A stretch of DNA of 64,000 nucleotides. Source: Methanolobus bombayensis. GTDB taxonomy: Archaea; Halobacteriota; Methanosarcinia; Methanosarcinales; Methanosarcinaceae. The position numbers and the translations under genes are program-made. Location of the stretch: the NCBI RefSeq assembly GCF_017873415.1, contig NZ_JAGGKD010000005.1, positions 62,001-126,000 of the forward strand, written 5' to 3'. Below, piece after piece: positions 45,489 to 55,417 of this stretch (its first letter is position 1; every line of letters starts with the position of its first letter). The notes under the pieces were generated by a model. That model was not told the origin of the DNA. It was given only the letters and a program-made list of their open reading frames with translations, and searched no databases.

Positions 45489-46550
45489 TTAGTTCTCTTC
45501 CAGGTATCTCTTACCCAGAAGGAATACGCTGCTTCCTGTAAGAATTACAAGGAAAATGGCTATGATCAGTCCTTCAGTTGTGAAATCCTGCCATGAGTGC
45601 ACAGAAGCCCAGATACCACTTCTTGTGACAAAGGTTGCAAATATAACAAGTATGAAAGATGCAACTGCAAGTAATGGTGCCAGAAATTCATATTCTCCAT
45701 ATCTTGAGCGCGATTGTGCATGAAGATATGCTGTGGCAGTTATCCATGGTATAAGAGAAGATGTTTCCACAGGGTCCCATGTCCAGTACCATGCTCCCCA
45801 TCCAAGTACTTCATATGCCCAGAAACCCCCAAGACCTATTCCAAGCGTGAGGAATAGCCATGCAATTCTCATCCAGTCTCTTGATATCAGTGTCCAACGG
45901 CTGTCTTTTGTGATAAGGTTGGATATGGCAGCAGCAAATGGAATGGTGAATGCTGCATATCCCAGAAAAAGCATTGGCGGATGGACAGCCATCCATGGGT
46001 TTCTCAGGAGAGGGTTCATTCCCTGGCCGTAGGGTACATCATAGAGTGTAGCAAATGGGTTCCAGTTTGTTGGTTCAATGGATCCTGAGGGAAGGATCCT
46101 GAATGCTGAAAACGGGTTGTCAATTACAAGTAATATCAGGAATACAGATACAATTGCCATAGTTACCATTGTGGTAATGTTCATCAACTTTGATTCGGCA
46201 AATTGCTTTGTGTGCCCTGTGTAACGCACGAACATAAGTATTGCAAGTATTGCCCATGCCCATAGCAGGAGTGAACCCTGCTGGCCTGCCCAGAATGCAG
46301 ATATGCGGTAGAACCATGAGAGGTCGGTGCTTGAGTGATTATACACATATTCATAGGATGCGTTAACACTCAGCAGATGTATTATGAGGATAATGGACGA
46401 GAGAGTGACAGCAAGTGTGCAGAGAATTTCCAGCTTTTTTGTCAGTAGTCCTGACCTCTGATCAGAACCGATATAATATCGAATTGAAGCAAATATCGTT
46501 CCCAATCCGCAGATGAAGGCTATCCATATAAGTATCATTCCAAAATTCAA
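45489..46550 (-). CDS. ccmF: Cytochrome c heme lyase CcmF, N-terminal half (split gene)
   Basis: 353 residues, many membrane helices. Shows GQQGSLLLWAW, VHPPMLFLGYAAFTIPFAAA and the tryptophan-rich heme-handling WWD segment WGAWYWTWDPVETSS. These are the N-terminal parts of bacterial CcmF (~650 residues). It therefore encodes only the first half. The remaining part is encoded just upstream by the neighbouring gene, four bases away. Acts in the membrane to attach heme to cytochrome c. Confidence 0.88.
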   Translation of the reverse strand: MNFGMILIWIAFICGLGTIFASIRYYIGSDQRSGLLTKKLEILCTLAVTLSSIILIIHLLSVNASYEYVYNHSSTDLSWFYRISAFWAGQQGSLLLWAWAILAILMFVRYTGHTKQFAESKLMNITTMVTMAIVSVFLILLVIDNPFSAFRILPSGSIEPTNWNPFATLYDVPYGQGMNPLLRNPWMAVHPPMLFLGYAAFTIPFAAAISNLITKDSRWTLISRDWMRIAWLFLTLGIGLGGFWAYEVLGWGAWYWTWDPVETSSLIPWITATAYLHAQSRSRYGEYEFLAPLLAVASFILVIFATFVTRSGIWASVHSWQDFTTEGLIIAIFLVILTGSSVFLLGKRYLEEN

Positions 46551-46554
46551 AATA

Positions 46555-47613
46555 TCACCTCTTTCCCTTCATCCTTTTTGATTTACGCTTCTCTATTTCC
46601 TGCTGAAGCATACGGTTGTATTTTTCTTCATTTTCCGTGGTAGCTGGATTTATTCTTTCTGATGCGACAATGTTAGGATAAATTGCTTTTTCTTTGTTCC
46701 TGCGGTCAGTCACAAGCAGGGCAACGATACCTATTATCATAAGGTAGATACCTCCCCATAGACTGTTTATGTATGGAACGGTTCTCATGTAAAGATCGAT
46801 TTCACCGGCAGATTCATCAATTGCTCTTGGAGCTATGAAAAGCTCCTCTGTGAGCCCGCGGTTTATGTAAGTGGTTGTGTAGGTCTGTCCCCATTTGAAA
46901 TCGGTTATGTAGTCCACCTTCCCACTCTTGAAATAGCTGCCATCTTTGTAAATGTCAAAAATAACTTCTGTGGTGTATGATGATGCTGGATAGTTCCTGA
47001 AAGCCTCTCCGCTGTAGTATGAGTTCATACTAGTAACTTTAAGCTGATAATGTTGTCCAGCAAAGCTTATGATTTCTCCGGACTCTGAGCTGAGTACTCC
47101 GGAACTTTCCATTTTCATGTTGGAGCTGAGTACAATTCCAAGCAGGATCATCAGTATCCCTAAATGGATTACATGTGCGCTGATCTTACGGATCTTTTCT
47201 TTAGTTGCAGCATTCTGTTTACCTGATACCATTTTGTATATGCGGTAAAAGGTTGCCATAAGGGCTACTATTAGTATTGGTAGGGAAATATCGATAGGAG
47301 TGTTTCCAAATGGTGATAGCACTGCAAAAATAATGGAAAGCAAAGCTGAAGCTGTTACTACAGGAATGATATATTTCTTATCTGCATAGCCTGTGAGCAT
47401 GCATGTGCTTAGAAGCAGGACCAGTGCAGCAACAGGGATTGCAGACCTGTTGTTAAAATATGCCGGTTCAAGACTGAGGTCCACTCCGTTTGCGAGCTTT
47501 GCGATCAGGGGAGTTAGCATTCCCATTGTGATTATAGTTGCCAGTAAGAGAAAAGTGACAACGGCTGCAAGCATGTTATTACTTGTTGTCAGGTTTGGTA
47601 TTTTGTTTTTCAT
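46555..47613 (-). CDS. Cytochrome c heme lyase CcmF, C-terminal-half-like protein (split gene)
   Basis: 352 residues with several N-terminal membrane helices, then HVIHLGILMILLGIVLSS (the conserved His-bearing helix seen before the periplasmic domain of CcmF). A soluble beta-rich domain follows (SGEIISFAGQHYQLKV, IFDIYKDGSYFKSGKVDYI), then a final helix (SLWGGIYLMIIGIVALLV) and a basic tail. This matches the C-terminal part of CcmF in layout. It is translated before the N-terminal half, the reverse of the fused bacterial order. Assignment rests on layout plus linkage. Confidence 0.75.
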   Translation of the reverse strand: MKNKIPNLTTSNNMLAAVVTFLLLATIITMGMLTPLIAKLANGVDLSLEPAYFNNRSAIPVAALVLLLSTCMLTGYADKKYIIPVVTASALLSIIFAVLSPFGNTPIDISLPILIVALMATFYRIYKMVSGKQNAATKEKIRKISAHVIHLGILMILLGIVLSSNMKMESSGVLSSESGEIISFAGQHYQLKVTSMNSYYSGEAFRNYPASSYTTEVIFDIYKDGSYFKSGKVDYITDFKWGQTYTTTYINRGLTEELFIAPRAIDESAGEIDLYMRTVPYINSLWGGIYLMIIGIVALLVTDRRNKEKAIYPNIVASERINPATTENEEKYNRMLQQEIEKRKSKRMKGKR

Positions 47614-47741
47614 CTTGCGGGAAATTTTATGTGTACAACGTATTTATAGTTAGAGCTATTTTATCCGTTGTACTTCGATATATTAAATAAGTTATTGCAA
47701 ACGGAAATTGCAAAAAAAGAGTTTTCAACGAGGGTTGTTAC

Positions 47742-48299
47742 TTGATAGAGATAATCATCACTGCTGTCTGGCTCATGCTTCCTGCTTATCTTCCAAACTC
47801 CATGGCTGCTGTTTTTGGCGGTGGCCGTCCTATAGATGGTGGCATAACTATGTCTGATGGACGTCGCATGCTTGGGGATGGAAAGACATACCGAGGTCTT
47901 ATTGCAGGAACGGCTTGCGGAATGTTGGTGGGCTTGTTGCAGATGTATTATCTTAGCAGGAGCAACAGTATATTTGGTGTTGAATTACCATCCTTTGGAG
48001 ATGGTGCAGGTGCCCTGATTGTGATATTCACCCTTGCATTCGGTTCGCTTATGGGTGATATGTCCATGAGTTTTGTAAAACGCAGGATCGGATATAAGAG
48101 AGGAGCTCCTCTTCCTGGTGTTGACCAGCTTGATTTTGTCATGGGTGCATGGCTTCTGACATTTCTTGCTTCACCTGCCTGGTTTCTGAGCAACTTCACT
48201 TTCAGTATTGTCCTTACTGTGCTCATTGTAACACCCTTGCTGCATTTTGTGACGAACGTTATTGGTTACTTCATCGGGGTAAAGAACGAACCCTGGTAA
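47742..48299 (+). CDS. carS: CDP-archaeol synthase (CarS family)
   Basis: Transfers CTP-derived CMP to digeranylgeranylglyceryl phosphate, making CDP-archaeol for archaeal membrane lipids. 185 residues, several membrane helices. Shows PIDGGITMSDGRRMLGDGKT, GDMSMSFVKRRIGYKRGAPL and GVDQLDFVMGA, the conserved cytosolic loops with the active-site aspartates. TTG start at 47742 with CGAGGG upstream. Divergent from the ccmF pair. Confidence 0.92.
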   Translation: MIEIIITAVWLMLPAYLPNSMAAVFGGGRPIDGGITMSDGRRMLGDGKTYRGLIAGTACGMLVGLLQMYYLSRSNSIFGVELPSFGDGAGALIVIFTLAFGSLMGDMSMSFVKRRIGYKRGAPLPGVDQLDFVMGAWLLTFLASPAWFLSNFTFSIVLTVLIVTPLLHFVTNVIGYFIGVKNEPW

Positions 48300-48357
48300 C
48301 TAAAAGAATTTAACATTTATCAAACAAATAATCTATTTAGCAATAATCGGTGATCTT

Positions 48358-48891
48358 ATGTCTGAAGGGAATGGCAAACTTAAATTAATTGATGCGTTAA
48401 AGGAATGTGGTGCGGTAAAATTCGGAGATTTCACACTTGCTTCCGGTAAGAAGAGCAGTTATTATATTGATATCAAGAAGGCAAGTACTGATCCTAAGAC
48501 CTTGAAGGTTATAGCAAAGGAAGCAGGAAGGCTCATAAAGGGCATGGATCTCTCTGCTGTTGGCGGCGTTGTTCTTGGTGGTGTGCCACTTGCAACGGCA
48601 GTTTCAATGGAGACGGATCTTCCTCTGATCCTCATTCGTAAGTCTGAGAAAGAGTATGGTACCGGTGGACGCTTTGTTGGAGATTTCCAGGAAGGTTCAA
48701 AGATATTGCTTCTTGAGGATGTGACTACCAGCGGTGGTTCTGTAAAGGATGCCATTGTGGCAATTCGTGAAGCAGGAGCTGTTGTTGACAGGGTTATCAC
48801 TGTTGTTGACCGCGAGTCCGGAGCAGAAAAGAGCCTGAGTGATATTGGTGTTAAACTTGTGCCTCTTGTAAGGGCAAGTGATCTCATCTGA
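48358..48891 (+). CDS. pyrE: Orotate phosphoribosyltransferase
   Basis: Converts orotate + PRPP to OMP in pyrimidine synthesis. 177 residues with LASGKKSSYYIDIKKAS at the N-terminus and the PRPP-binding LLLEDVTTSGGSVKDAI. GGTGAT lies before the ATG. 58 bases behind carS, so possibly in the same transcript. Confidence 0.94.
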   Translation: MSEGNGKLKLIDALKECGAVKFGDFTLASGKKSSYYIDIKKASTDPKTLKVIAKEAGRLIKGMDLSAVGGVVLGGVPLATAVSMETDLPLILIRKSEKEYGTGGRFVGDFQEGSKILLLEDVTTSGGSVKDAIVAIREAGAVVDRVITVVDRESGAEKSLSDIGVKLVPLVRASDLI

Positions 48892-48913
48892 GGTGTTATT
48901 TGAAATATCATCA

Positions 48914-48932
48914 GAATGTGATCAGCACATTC
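48914..48932 (+). terminator. Hairpin after pyrE
   Basis: GAATGTG (48914-48920), loop ATCAG and CACATTC (48926-48932), 20 bases behind the pyrE stop. It is followed by an A/T-rich stretch without a strong T-run, so the assignment is tentative. Confidence 0.4.
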
Positions 48933-48958
48933 GGACAAAAGACAAGTTATTTATTTCA

Positions 48959-48988
48959 GGAATTAGAACTCTCTGGTATTCTAATTCC
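48959..48988. promoter_or_regulatory. Perfect 10-bp inverted repeat upstream of purD
   Basis: GGAATTAGAA (48959-48968) and TTCTAATTCC (48979-48988) are separated by ten bases. The spacing fits either a dyad protein-binding site or a hairpin. It lies about 100 bases before purD. Confidence 0.45.
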
Positions 48989-49090
48989 TACTTATAACAA
49001 AAAAATATCTCGAATCAATCGAATACCAATGTATTACATTGACAATCTGATAAGATTTTTCTGACAAATTTTGATAATGAGGTTTAATAT

Positions 49091-50395
49091 ATGAATATAC
49101 TAGTAGTTGGTGGCGGCGGAAGAGAGCATGCTATTGTGGCAGCAATTGAACGTAGCAGGCAAGACCCGTCCATCTATGCGGTGATGTCAAAAAAGAACCC
49201 TGGCATTGCTGCTCTTTGTGAGGATTTCCTCCTTGAGAAAGAGACAAACGTTGAGAAAGTTGTCGAATATGCTGTTTCTAAGAATATCGAACTTGTTGTA
49301 GTTGGTCCGGAAGCACCTCTTTCAGTGGGTCTTGCAGATGCCCTTGAAGCAGAAGGTATCAGTGTTGCAAGTCCTAAGCAGAAGGTTGCACAGCTTGAAT
49401 TCGATAAGGCATGGGCACGTAACTTCATGAGGAAAAACAATATTGCAGGTTGTCCGATTTTTGATGTGTTCACAGACAAGGATGCAATGGATGCTTTTAT
49501 CGATGAGCTTGGAAATGTTGCTATCAAGCCTGCCGGTCTTACAGGTGGTAAGGGTGTCAAGGTAATGGGTGACCAGTTACCTAACCTAAAGGCTGCAAAA
49601 AAGTATGCTGCAAGTCTGCTTGATATGGGAAGCGTTGTTGTTGAGGAAAACCTCGTTGGCGAGGAGTTCACACTCCAGGCTTTTGTTGACGGAAAGAATC
49701 TTGCATTTATGCCGACGGTCCAGGATCACAAGAGGGCATTTGAGAATGACCTGGGACCAAACACCGGTGGAATGGGCTCATATAATGCAGCAGGTGAGAT
49801 CCTTCCATTCCTGACTGCTGAGGATGTTGAAAGTTCAAAGCAGATAATGAACGACACTATCAAAGCACTTTACAAGGAGACAGGCCAGGAGTATAAAGGT
49901 ACGCTCTACGGTCAGTTCATGATCACAAAGGACGGTCCGAAGGTCATTGAGTTCAATGCACGTTTCGGTGACCCTGAGGCGATGAATGTACTGCCTCTGC
50001 TTGAGTCTGACTATGTTGATGTGCTGGCTGCAATGGCAAGCGGTACACTTGATAAGATCGATGTGAAGTTCAGCAGCAAGGCAACAGTGTGCAAGTATGC
50101 TGTTCCTGCAGGTTACCCTGATGATCCTACAAAGGACAGGGAAGTTACTGTAGGTGACATTGGTGATGCAATTCTTTTCTATTCAAGCGTTTACGAAAAA
50201 GATGGAAAAGTGTACACCACAGGTTCAAGGGCTGTTGCTGTTGTGGGCGTTGCTGATTCAATCGAAGAAGCAGAAGAGATAGCCCAGAATGCTCTGGAAA
50301 ATATTTCCGGTGATCTTCATTACAGAAGTGATATCGGTAAGTCATTCCTTATCCAGAGGCGTATTGACCATATGAATAAAATACGCGGGCAGTAG
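49091..50395 (+). CDS. purD: Phosphoribosylamine-glycine ligase (GAR synthetase)
   Basis: Second step of purine synthesis: joins phosphoribosylamine and glycine with ATP. 434 residues, ATP-grasp. Shows [18 protein letters not shown], the [15 protein letters not shown] region, [13 protein letters not shown] and [13 protein letters not shown], and [11 protein letters not shown] near the ATP site. The TGAGGT ribosome binding site is well placed. Usual length. Confidence 0.96.
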   Translation: MNILVVGGGGREHAIVAAIERSRQDPSIYAVMSKKNPGIAALCEDFLLEKETNVEKVVEYAVSKNIELVVVGPEAPLSVGLADALEAEGISVASPKQKVAQLEFDKAWARNFMRKNNIAGCPIFDVFTDKDAMDAFIDELGNVAIKPAGLTGGKGVKVMGDQLPNLKAAKKYAASLLDMGSVVVEENLVGEEFTLQAFVDGKNLAFMPTVQDHKRAFENDLGPNTGGMGSYNAAGEILPFLTAEDVESSKQIMNDTIKALYKETGQEYKGTLYGQFMITKDGPKVIEFNARFGDPEAMNVLPLLESDYVDVLAAMASGTLDKIDVKFSSKATVCKYAVPAGYPDDPTKDREVTVGDIGDAILFYSSVYEKDGKVYTTGSRAVAVVGVADSIEEAEEIAQNALENISGDLHYRSDIGKSFLIQRRIDHMNKIRGQ

Positions 50396-50426
50396 TATTA
50401 ATTAGTTATATAGTGAGGGTTTAAGT

Positions 50427-51332
50427 ATGAAGCACCTGATTTCAATGGCAGACCTGACTCATGATGAGATTGTTGAGATACTCGACATGGCGGAGGACCT
50501 TAAGGAGAAACGCCTGAGGGGAAAGGTCACGGACCTGCTGAAGAATAAGAGTCTCGGTATGATCTTCGAAAAGTCATCTACACGTACCCGTGTGTCTTTT
50601 GAGGTTGCTATGTGCGACCTTGGAGGGCATGCTCTTTATCTTAACGCCAGGGATATGCAGCTTGGCAGAGGTGAGACGGTTGGTGACACTTCCGAGGTTC
50701 TTTCCAGATACCTCTATGGCATCATTGCAAGGGTCTACAGCCATGAAACGGTGAAACAACTGGCAGAGAATTCCTCTATTCCGGTTATCAATGCACTTTC
50801 GGATAAGGAGCATCCATGTCAGATACTTGCTGACCTGCTCACTATCCGCGAGTATAAGAACAGGCTCGCAGGCCTTAAATATACATGGGTTGGCGACGGA
50901 AACAATGTTTGTAATTCAGCTATTATCGGCTGCGCACTCATGGATATGGAGATGGCAGTTGCATGTCCTCCCGGATATGAGCCGGATGAGGATGTTGTTG
51001 AGCTTGCAAGGCAACTTGGAGGAGATATCACAATCACCAATGATCCGTCTGAAGCTGCAAAGGATGCAGATATTCTTTATGCCGACGTATGGGTTTCAAT
51101 GGGCGATGAGGATGAGCGCGAGAAGCGTTTGAAGGACCTCGCACCATACCAGATCAATGATGAACTGGTGGAACAGGCTAAACCTGATGTCATCGTAATG
51201 CACTGTCTCCCTGCACACCGCGGTGAAGAGATCAGCGCAGAGGTTATGGATGGTCCCCATTCAGTTGTATTCGACCAGGCAGAGAACCGCCTGCACGCCC
51301 AGAAAGCTCTTCTTATGAAAATGATGGCATAA
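50427..51332 (+). CDS. argF: Ornithine carbamoyltransferase
   Basis: Makes citrulline from ornithine and carbamoyl phosphate in arginine synthesis. 301 residues. Carbamoyl-phosphate motif [13 protein letters not shown] and the ornithine-side [11 protein letters not shown] are intact. [11 protein letters not shown] identifies an OTCase and not an aspartate carbamoyltransferase. 31 bases behind purD. Its stop codon is the loop of a terminator-like hairpin. Confidence 0.96.
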   Translation: MKHLISMADLTHDEIVEILDMAEDLKEKRLRGKVTDLLKNKSLGMIFEKSSTRTRVSFEVAMCDLGGHALYLNARDMQLGRGETVGDTSEVLSRYLYGIIARVYSHETVKQLAENSSIPVINALSDKEHPCQILADLLTIREYKNRLAGLKYTWVGDGNNVCNSAIIGCALMDMEMAVACPPGYEPDEDVVELARQLGGDITITNDPSEAAKDADILYADVWVSMGDEDEREKRLKDLAPYQINDELVEQAKPDVIVMHCLPAHRGEEISAEVMDGPHSVVFDQAENRLHAQKALLMKMMA

Positions 51333-51361
51333 TGCCACCGTTTTCACCAAACCTTTTTTAA
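51325..51361 (+). terminator. Hairpin with argF stop as its loop, then T-run
   Basis: TGGCA (51325-51329), loop TAA (the argF stop, 51330-51332) and TGCCA (51333-51337), followed by a T-run near 51355-51360. Confidence 0.55.
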
Positions 51362-51415
51362 CTTTCCAAACACAAAGTTTAACTAGAAAAAGCGCTACTA
51401 ACCAACGTTCACATT

Positions 51416-51503
51416 GCGGGAGTTGCCCAGCCTGGCCAAAGGCGCTAGGTTCAGAGCCTAGTCTCGTAGGAGTTCATGCGTTCGAATCGCATCTCCCGCA
51501 CCA
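51416..51503 (+). tRNA. tRNA-Leu (anticodon CAG)
   Basis: 88 nt with CCA. Acceptor GCGGGAG/CTCCCGC, anticodon stem CTAGG/CCTAG with loop TTCAGAG giving CAG, long variable arm, T loop TTCGAAT. It stands at the left edge of the restriction-modification region. Confidence 0.96.
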
Positions 51504-51815
51504 GATTAGTTTTAGTTGTTTCAATGTAATGTTTTTCTGTTTTCCCATACTTTTTAGTAAATACTTTATATTGATTTTACATTTAACACTATAATATAGA
51601 TTTGTATGTTCATACGCGTCTCTAAGGTATATTAGCAAGACTAACTAAAATTTGGGTTGAAATCAGCAAATTTTATGTTTTGTAGATATAAATCTGGTAA
51701 ATCTTCAATACCTTAATTTGAGGTTAGATTACAAAAAAGATATTCGAAGTGGGATGTATGGGTTTTATTTAGTTGTTAAATTTATTAATAATCTAGATAT
51801 TAGGAGGCATTAATT
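51504..51815. other. AT-rich intergenic region before the hsd operon
   Basis: 312 bases with no open frame or repeat that I can support. It must hold the hsd promoter; GTTAAATTTATTAATAAT near 51773-51790 is TATA-like. AGGAGG at 51802-51807 is the ribosome binding site of hsdM. Confidence 0.5.
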
Positions 51816-53333
51816 ATGAGTGATATCGAAAAACAATTGTGGAAAGCGGCTGATAAGCTTCGGAAAAATATTGATGCTGCAGAGTATAAGCATATAGTTC
51901 TTGGCCTGATTTTCCTGAGATATATTTCGGATGCCTTTGATGAGTTATATGATAAACTGGATAAAGGGGAAGGGGAGTATGCCGGTGCTGATCCTGAGGA
52001 CAGGGACGAGTACAAAGCCGAGAACGTTTTCTTTGTACCTGTAATTGCACGCTGGTCATACTTAAAAGCAGAAGCCAAAAAACCGGAGATTGGTAAGGCT
52101 GTTGACAATGCAATGGATGTAATTGAAAAAGAGAATCCTTTGCTTCGTGGGGTTTTGCCGAAAGTTTATGCCAGAGGCAATCTCGACCCTGCTAATCTTG
52201 GAGGTCTGATCGATCTTGTGAGCAATATTGCTCTGGGGGATGCAAAAAGCAGAAGTGCCGATGTTCTGGGTCATGTTTTTGAGTATTTCCTTGGTGAGTT
52301 TGCCCTTGCAGAAGGAAAGAAAGGTGGACAGTTCTACACTCCAAGAAGTGTTGTTGAATTACTGGTCGAGATGCTTGAACCATACAATGGTCGTGTTTTT
52401 GACCCTTGTTGCGGTTCAGGCGGCATGTTCGTGCAGTCGGAGAAGTTCGTTGCCGACCATCAGGGGAAGCTGAACGATATCTCTATTTATGGGCAGGAGA
52501 GCAACCAGACAACGTGGCGGCTGGCAAAGATGAACCTTGCCATAAGAGGCATTGATAGTTCTCAGGTCAAGTGGAACAATGAAGGCTCTTTCCTCAATGA
52601 TGCTCACAAAGACCTGAAGGCGGATTATGTGATAGCCAACCCGCCGTTTAATGACAGTGACTGGAGCGGTGATCTGTTACGTAAGGACGGAAGGTGGAAG
52701 TATGGTGTTCCGCCGGCCGGGAATGCAAATTATGCCTGGATACAGCATTTCCTTTATCATTTAGGCCCGAGCGGTCAGGCGGGATTTGTTCTGGCTAAGG
52801 GTTCCCTTACATCCAAATCTTCGGGTGAGGGAGATATCAGAAAAGAGCTTGTAGAAGCACGTCTGGTGGACTGTATTGTGAACCTTCCTCCAAAACTGTT
52901 CCTGAACACCCAGATTCCGGCAAGTCTCTGGTTTTTGAGCAGGAACAAGGCCAATGGTGGGTACCGAAACAGGACAGATGAGATCCTGTTCATTGATGCA
53001 CGGAACATGGGACACCTGATAAACCGCAGAACCCGGGAGTTCTCATCTGAAGATATACAGGAGATTGCGAGCACCTATCATAACTGGCGAAATCCTGAAG
53101 GGGATTACGAAGACGTGAAAGGATTCTGCAATTCCGCCCCGATTGAGCGGGTGCGCGAACTGGACTATGTGCTGACTCCGGGGCGCTATGTGGGATTGCC
53201 GGACGATGAGGACGATTTTGATTTCAATGACCGGTTCACCGCCCTGAAAGCCGAGTTTGAGGAGCAGTTGAAAGAGGAAGAGAGACTTAATGCGTTGATT
53301 GCCGAGAATCTGAAAAAGGTGAAGCTGGTATGA
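51816..53333 (+). CDS. hsdM: Type I restriction-modification DNA methyltransferase subunit
   Basis: 505 residues. N-terminal helical HsdM domain ([17 protein letters not shown]), then an N6-adenine methyltransferase domain with the SAM motif [10 protein letters not shown] and the catalytic NPPFND. Methylates adenine at the sites chosen by HsdS and is part of both methylation and restriction complexes. First gene of hsdM-X-hsdS-hsdR, starting ~310 bases from tRNA-Leu. Overlaps the next gene by four bases (ATGA). Confidence 0.96.
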   Translation: MSDIEKQLWKAADKLRKNIDAAEYKHIVLGLIFLRYISDAFDELYDKLDKGEGEYAGADPEDRDEYKAENVFFVPVIARWSYLKAEAKKPEIGKAVDNAMDVIEKENPLLRGVLPKVYARGNLDPANLGGLIDLVSNIALGDAKSRSADVLGHVFEYFLGEFALAEGKKGGQFYTPRSVVELLVEMLEPYNGRVFDPCCGSGGMFVQSEKFVADHQGKLNDISIYGQESNQTTWRLAKMNLAIRGIDSSQVKWNNEGSFLNDAHKDLKADYVIANPPFNDSDWSGDLLRKDGRWKYGVPPAGNANYAWIQHFLYHLGPSGQAGFVLAKGSLTSKSSGEGDIRKELVEARLVDCIVNLPPKLFLNTQIPASLWFLSRNKANGGYRNRTDEILFIDARNMGHLINRRTREFSSEDIQEIASTYHNWRNPEGDYEDVKGFCNSAPIERVRELDYVLTPGRYVGLPDDEDDFDFNDRFTALKAEFEEQLKEEERLNALIAENLKKVKLV

Positions 53334-54214
53334 GTGGAAATGACCTGATAATACCAGAAGAGATTCGAAGCAGGATATATACCATTCGTGGTGTTCAGGT
53401 AATGATCGACCGTGACCTTGCATCACTTTATGATGTAGAGACTAGGGTACTCAATCAGGCTGTGAAACGAAATAGTGAGCGTTTTCCCGAGGAATATTGC
53501 TTTCAGCTTAATGATGAAGAATTTTCGAATTGGAAATCACAGATTGTGATGTCCAATGAGGACAGGATGGGGTTAAGAAGGCCTCCGTATGCTTTTACTG
53601 AACAGGGTATCTCTATGCTTTCAGCGGTTTTAAGAAGCGAAACTGCCATTAAAGTAAGTATCAGGATAATAAATGCTTTTGTGTCAATGCGACGCTTCAT
53701 CAGTTCAAATGCACATATCTTCCAGAGACTTGATACGCTTGAAATAAAGCAACTTGAAACAGATAAGAAGATCAATCATGTCCTGAATGCTATTGAGAGT
53801 AAGGAAATCCAGCCAAAACAGGGTATTTTCTTTGAGGGTCAGATATTCGATGCCTACAATTTCGTAGCAGACTTAATTAGAACAGCCCGAACATCAATTA
53901 TAATCATTGATAACTATGTGGACGATACTGTCCTGACCCACCTCACAAAAAGAAACGATGGTGTGGATGTTACTATTTTCACAAAGACTATATCAAAACA
54001 ACTGGCACTGGACCTGAAGAAGTTCAATTCCCAATATCCACCTATTGAGATCAGGAAGTTCAAAAATTCCCATGATCGTTTTATGATTATCGACGACAAA
54101 ACAGTCTACCATTTCGGTGCTTCCCTGAAAGACCTCGGTAAGAAATGGTTCGCCTTCTCAAAAATGGATTTCGAAGCAGTTGAGATGCTCACAAGACTGG
54201 AGGGGATGAAGTGA
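53330..54214 (+). CDS. ORF6N-domain protein with phospholipase-D-like C-terminal region
   Basis: 294 residues. Residues ~10-110 are an ORF6N/KilA-N-type domain ([38 protein letters not shown]), common in phage antirepressor-like proteins. Residues ~165-294 look PLD-like ([19 protein letters not shown], then [20 protein letters not shown], an HDR-x-D variant of the HKD motif with K changed to R). It is locked into the hsd operon by four-base overlaps on both sides, so it is made with HsdM and HsdS. Its function is unknown; it may regulate the system or act on nucleic acid (inference). Confidence 0.82.
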   Translation: MSGNDLIIPEEIRSRIYTIRGVQVMIDRDLASLYDVETRVLNQAVKRNSERFPEEYCFQLNDEEFSNWKSQIVMSNEDRMGLRRPPYAFTEQGISMLSAVLRSETAIKVSIRIINAFVSMRRFISSNAHIFQRLDTLEIKQLETDKKINHVLNAIESKEIQPKQGIFFEGQIFDAYNFVADLIRTARTSIIIIDNYVDDTVLTHLTKRNDGVDVTIFTKTISKQLALDLKKFNSQYPPIEIRKFKNSHDRFMIIDDKTVYHFGASLKDLGKKWFAFSKMDFEAVEMLTRLEGMK

Positions 54215-55398
54215 CGGGTGAGTGGAAGGAAACTGAAATTGGCCGTATTCCATCTGAATGGAATTATGGTTGTTTATTAGATATTGCTTCGAGAGACAAA
54301 AAATCAATTATTTCAGGGCCATTTGGTTCCAATATAAGCAGGAAATATTTTGTAGACGAAGGTGTGCCAGTAATAAGAGGTAACAATCTTTCTTTGGATA
54401 TTGGTCAGCCGTTTATTGATAATGAATTTGTTTATGTGACTGAAGAGAAAGCGGAGGAACTAAATACATGGGCAAAAGTCGATGATTTGGTTTTCACTGC
54501 GGCAGGCACTATTGGTCAAGTGGGGATAATTGGACATAGACAAAAATATGAAACTTATATTATTTCTAACAAACAACTCAGAGCTACAGTTGATTCTTCA
54601 AAGATGCTTCCGATTTTCGCTTATTATTGGTTTGCATCGAATTTCATGCAAAGATGGATTGAAAATTGTAATACTGGCTCAACAATTCCATTGATTAATT
54701 TAACTGTGCTTAAATCCCTCCCTGTTCCAATTCCCCCTCTCCCCGAACAACGTGCCATCGCCTCAGTCCTTTCCAGCCTCGACGACAAGATTGACTTACT
54801 CCACCGCCAGAACAAGACTCTTGAAACGATGGCGGAAACTCTTTTCAGGCAGTGGTTTGTGGAGGAAGTGGATGAGGAGTGGGAGGAAGGCACACTGGGT
54901 GATGTTATTGAGCTTATTTATGGTAAAGGTTTGAAAAAGGAAATAAGAACAGGTACAGGCTATCCAGTAATTGGTTCAAGTGGTGTTGTTGGTTATCACT
55001 CAGAATTCTTGGTTGAAGGCCCTGGAATTGTCATTGGAAGAAAAGGCACTCTTGGGAAAGTTATTTACTTGTGGAATAACTTTTTCCCGATCGACACCAC
55101 ATACTATGTTAAATCTAAAGTTGAATCTGCTGGATTGTTATATGAGTACTTCTTATTAAAAACACTCAATTTTGAAGAAATGAATTCAGATTCAGCAGTT
55201 CCTGGTTTAAATAGAGACCTCGCTTTGTCTACAGAAATCAGAATTGCACCTTTAGATAGATTAAAGAAGTTCAATCAATTTTGCTCACCATTTATAGATA
55301 AATTAAGAGAAAATACAAAGCAAATCCACACCCTCGAAAAACTGCGGGATACGCTGCTGCCTAAACTGATGAGTGGTAAAGTGAGGATGGAATTTTAA
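54211..55398 (+). CDS. hsdS: Type I restriction-modification specificity subunit
   Basis: 395 residues in the usual two-repeat layout: target recognition domain 1 (IGRIPSEWNYGCLLDI ... IISGPFGSN), spacer helix PLPEQRAIASVLSSLDDKID, target domain 2 (VIGSSGVVGYHSEF), and C-terminal helix KQIHTLEKLRDTLLPKLMSG. Sets the two halves of the recognised DNA sequence, which cannot be deduced from reading. GTG start overlapping the previous stop. The recognition domains are more AT-rich than the spacer helices, as is common for exchanged hsdS domains. Confidence 0.94.
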   Translation: MTGEWKETEIGRIPSEWNYGCLLDIASRDKKSIISGPFGSNISRKYFVDEGVPVIRGNNLSLDIGQPFIDNEFVYVTEEKAEELNTWAKVDDLVFTAAGTIGQVGIIGHRQKYETYIISNKQLRATVDSSKMLPIFAYYWFASNFMQRWIENCNTGSTIPLINLTVLKSLPVPIPPLPEQRAIASVLSSLDDKIDLLHRQNKTLETMAETLFRQWFVEEVDEEWEEGTLGDVIELIYGKGLKKEIRTGTGYPVIGSSGVVGYHSEFLVEGPGIVIGRKGTLGKVIYLWNNFFPIDTTYYVKSKVESAGLLYEYFLLKTLNFEEMNSDSAVPGLNRDLALSTEIRIAPLDRLKKFNQFCSPFIDKLRENTKQIHTLEKLRDTLLPKLMSGKVRMEF

Positions 55399-55417
55399 GG
55401 ATGAGTGGGGAGTAGGG

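Noticed and set aside
49010-49024. Direct repeat TCGAATCAA/TCGAATACC upstream of purD as a regulator site
   Set aside because: Too short and AT-rich to separate from chance without other copies.
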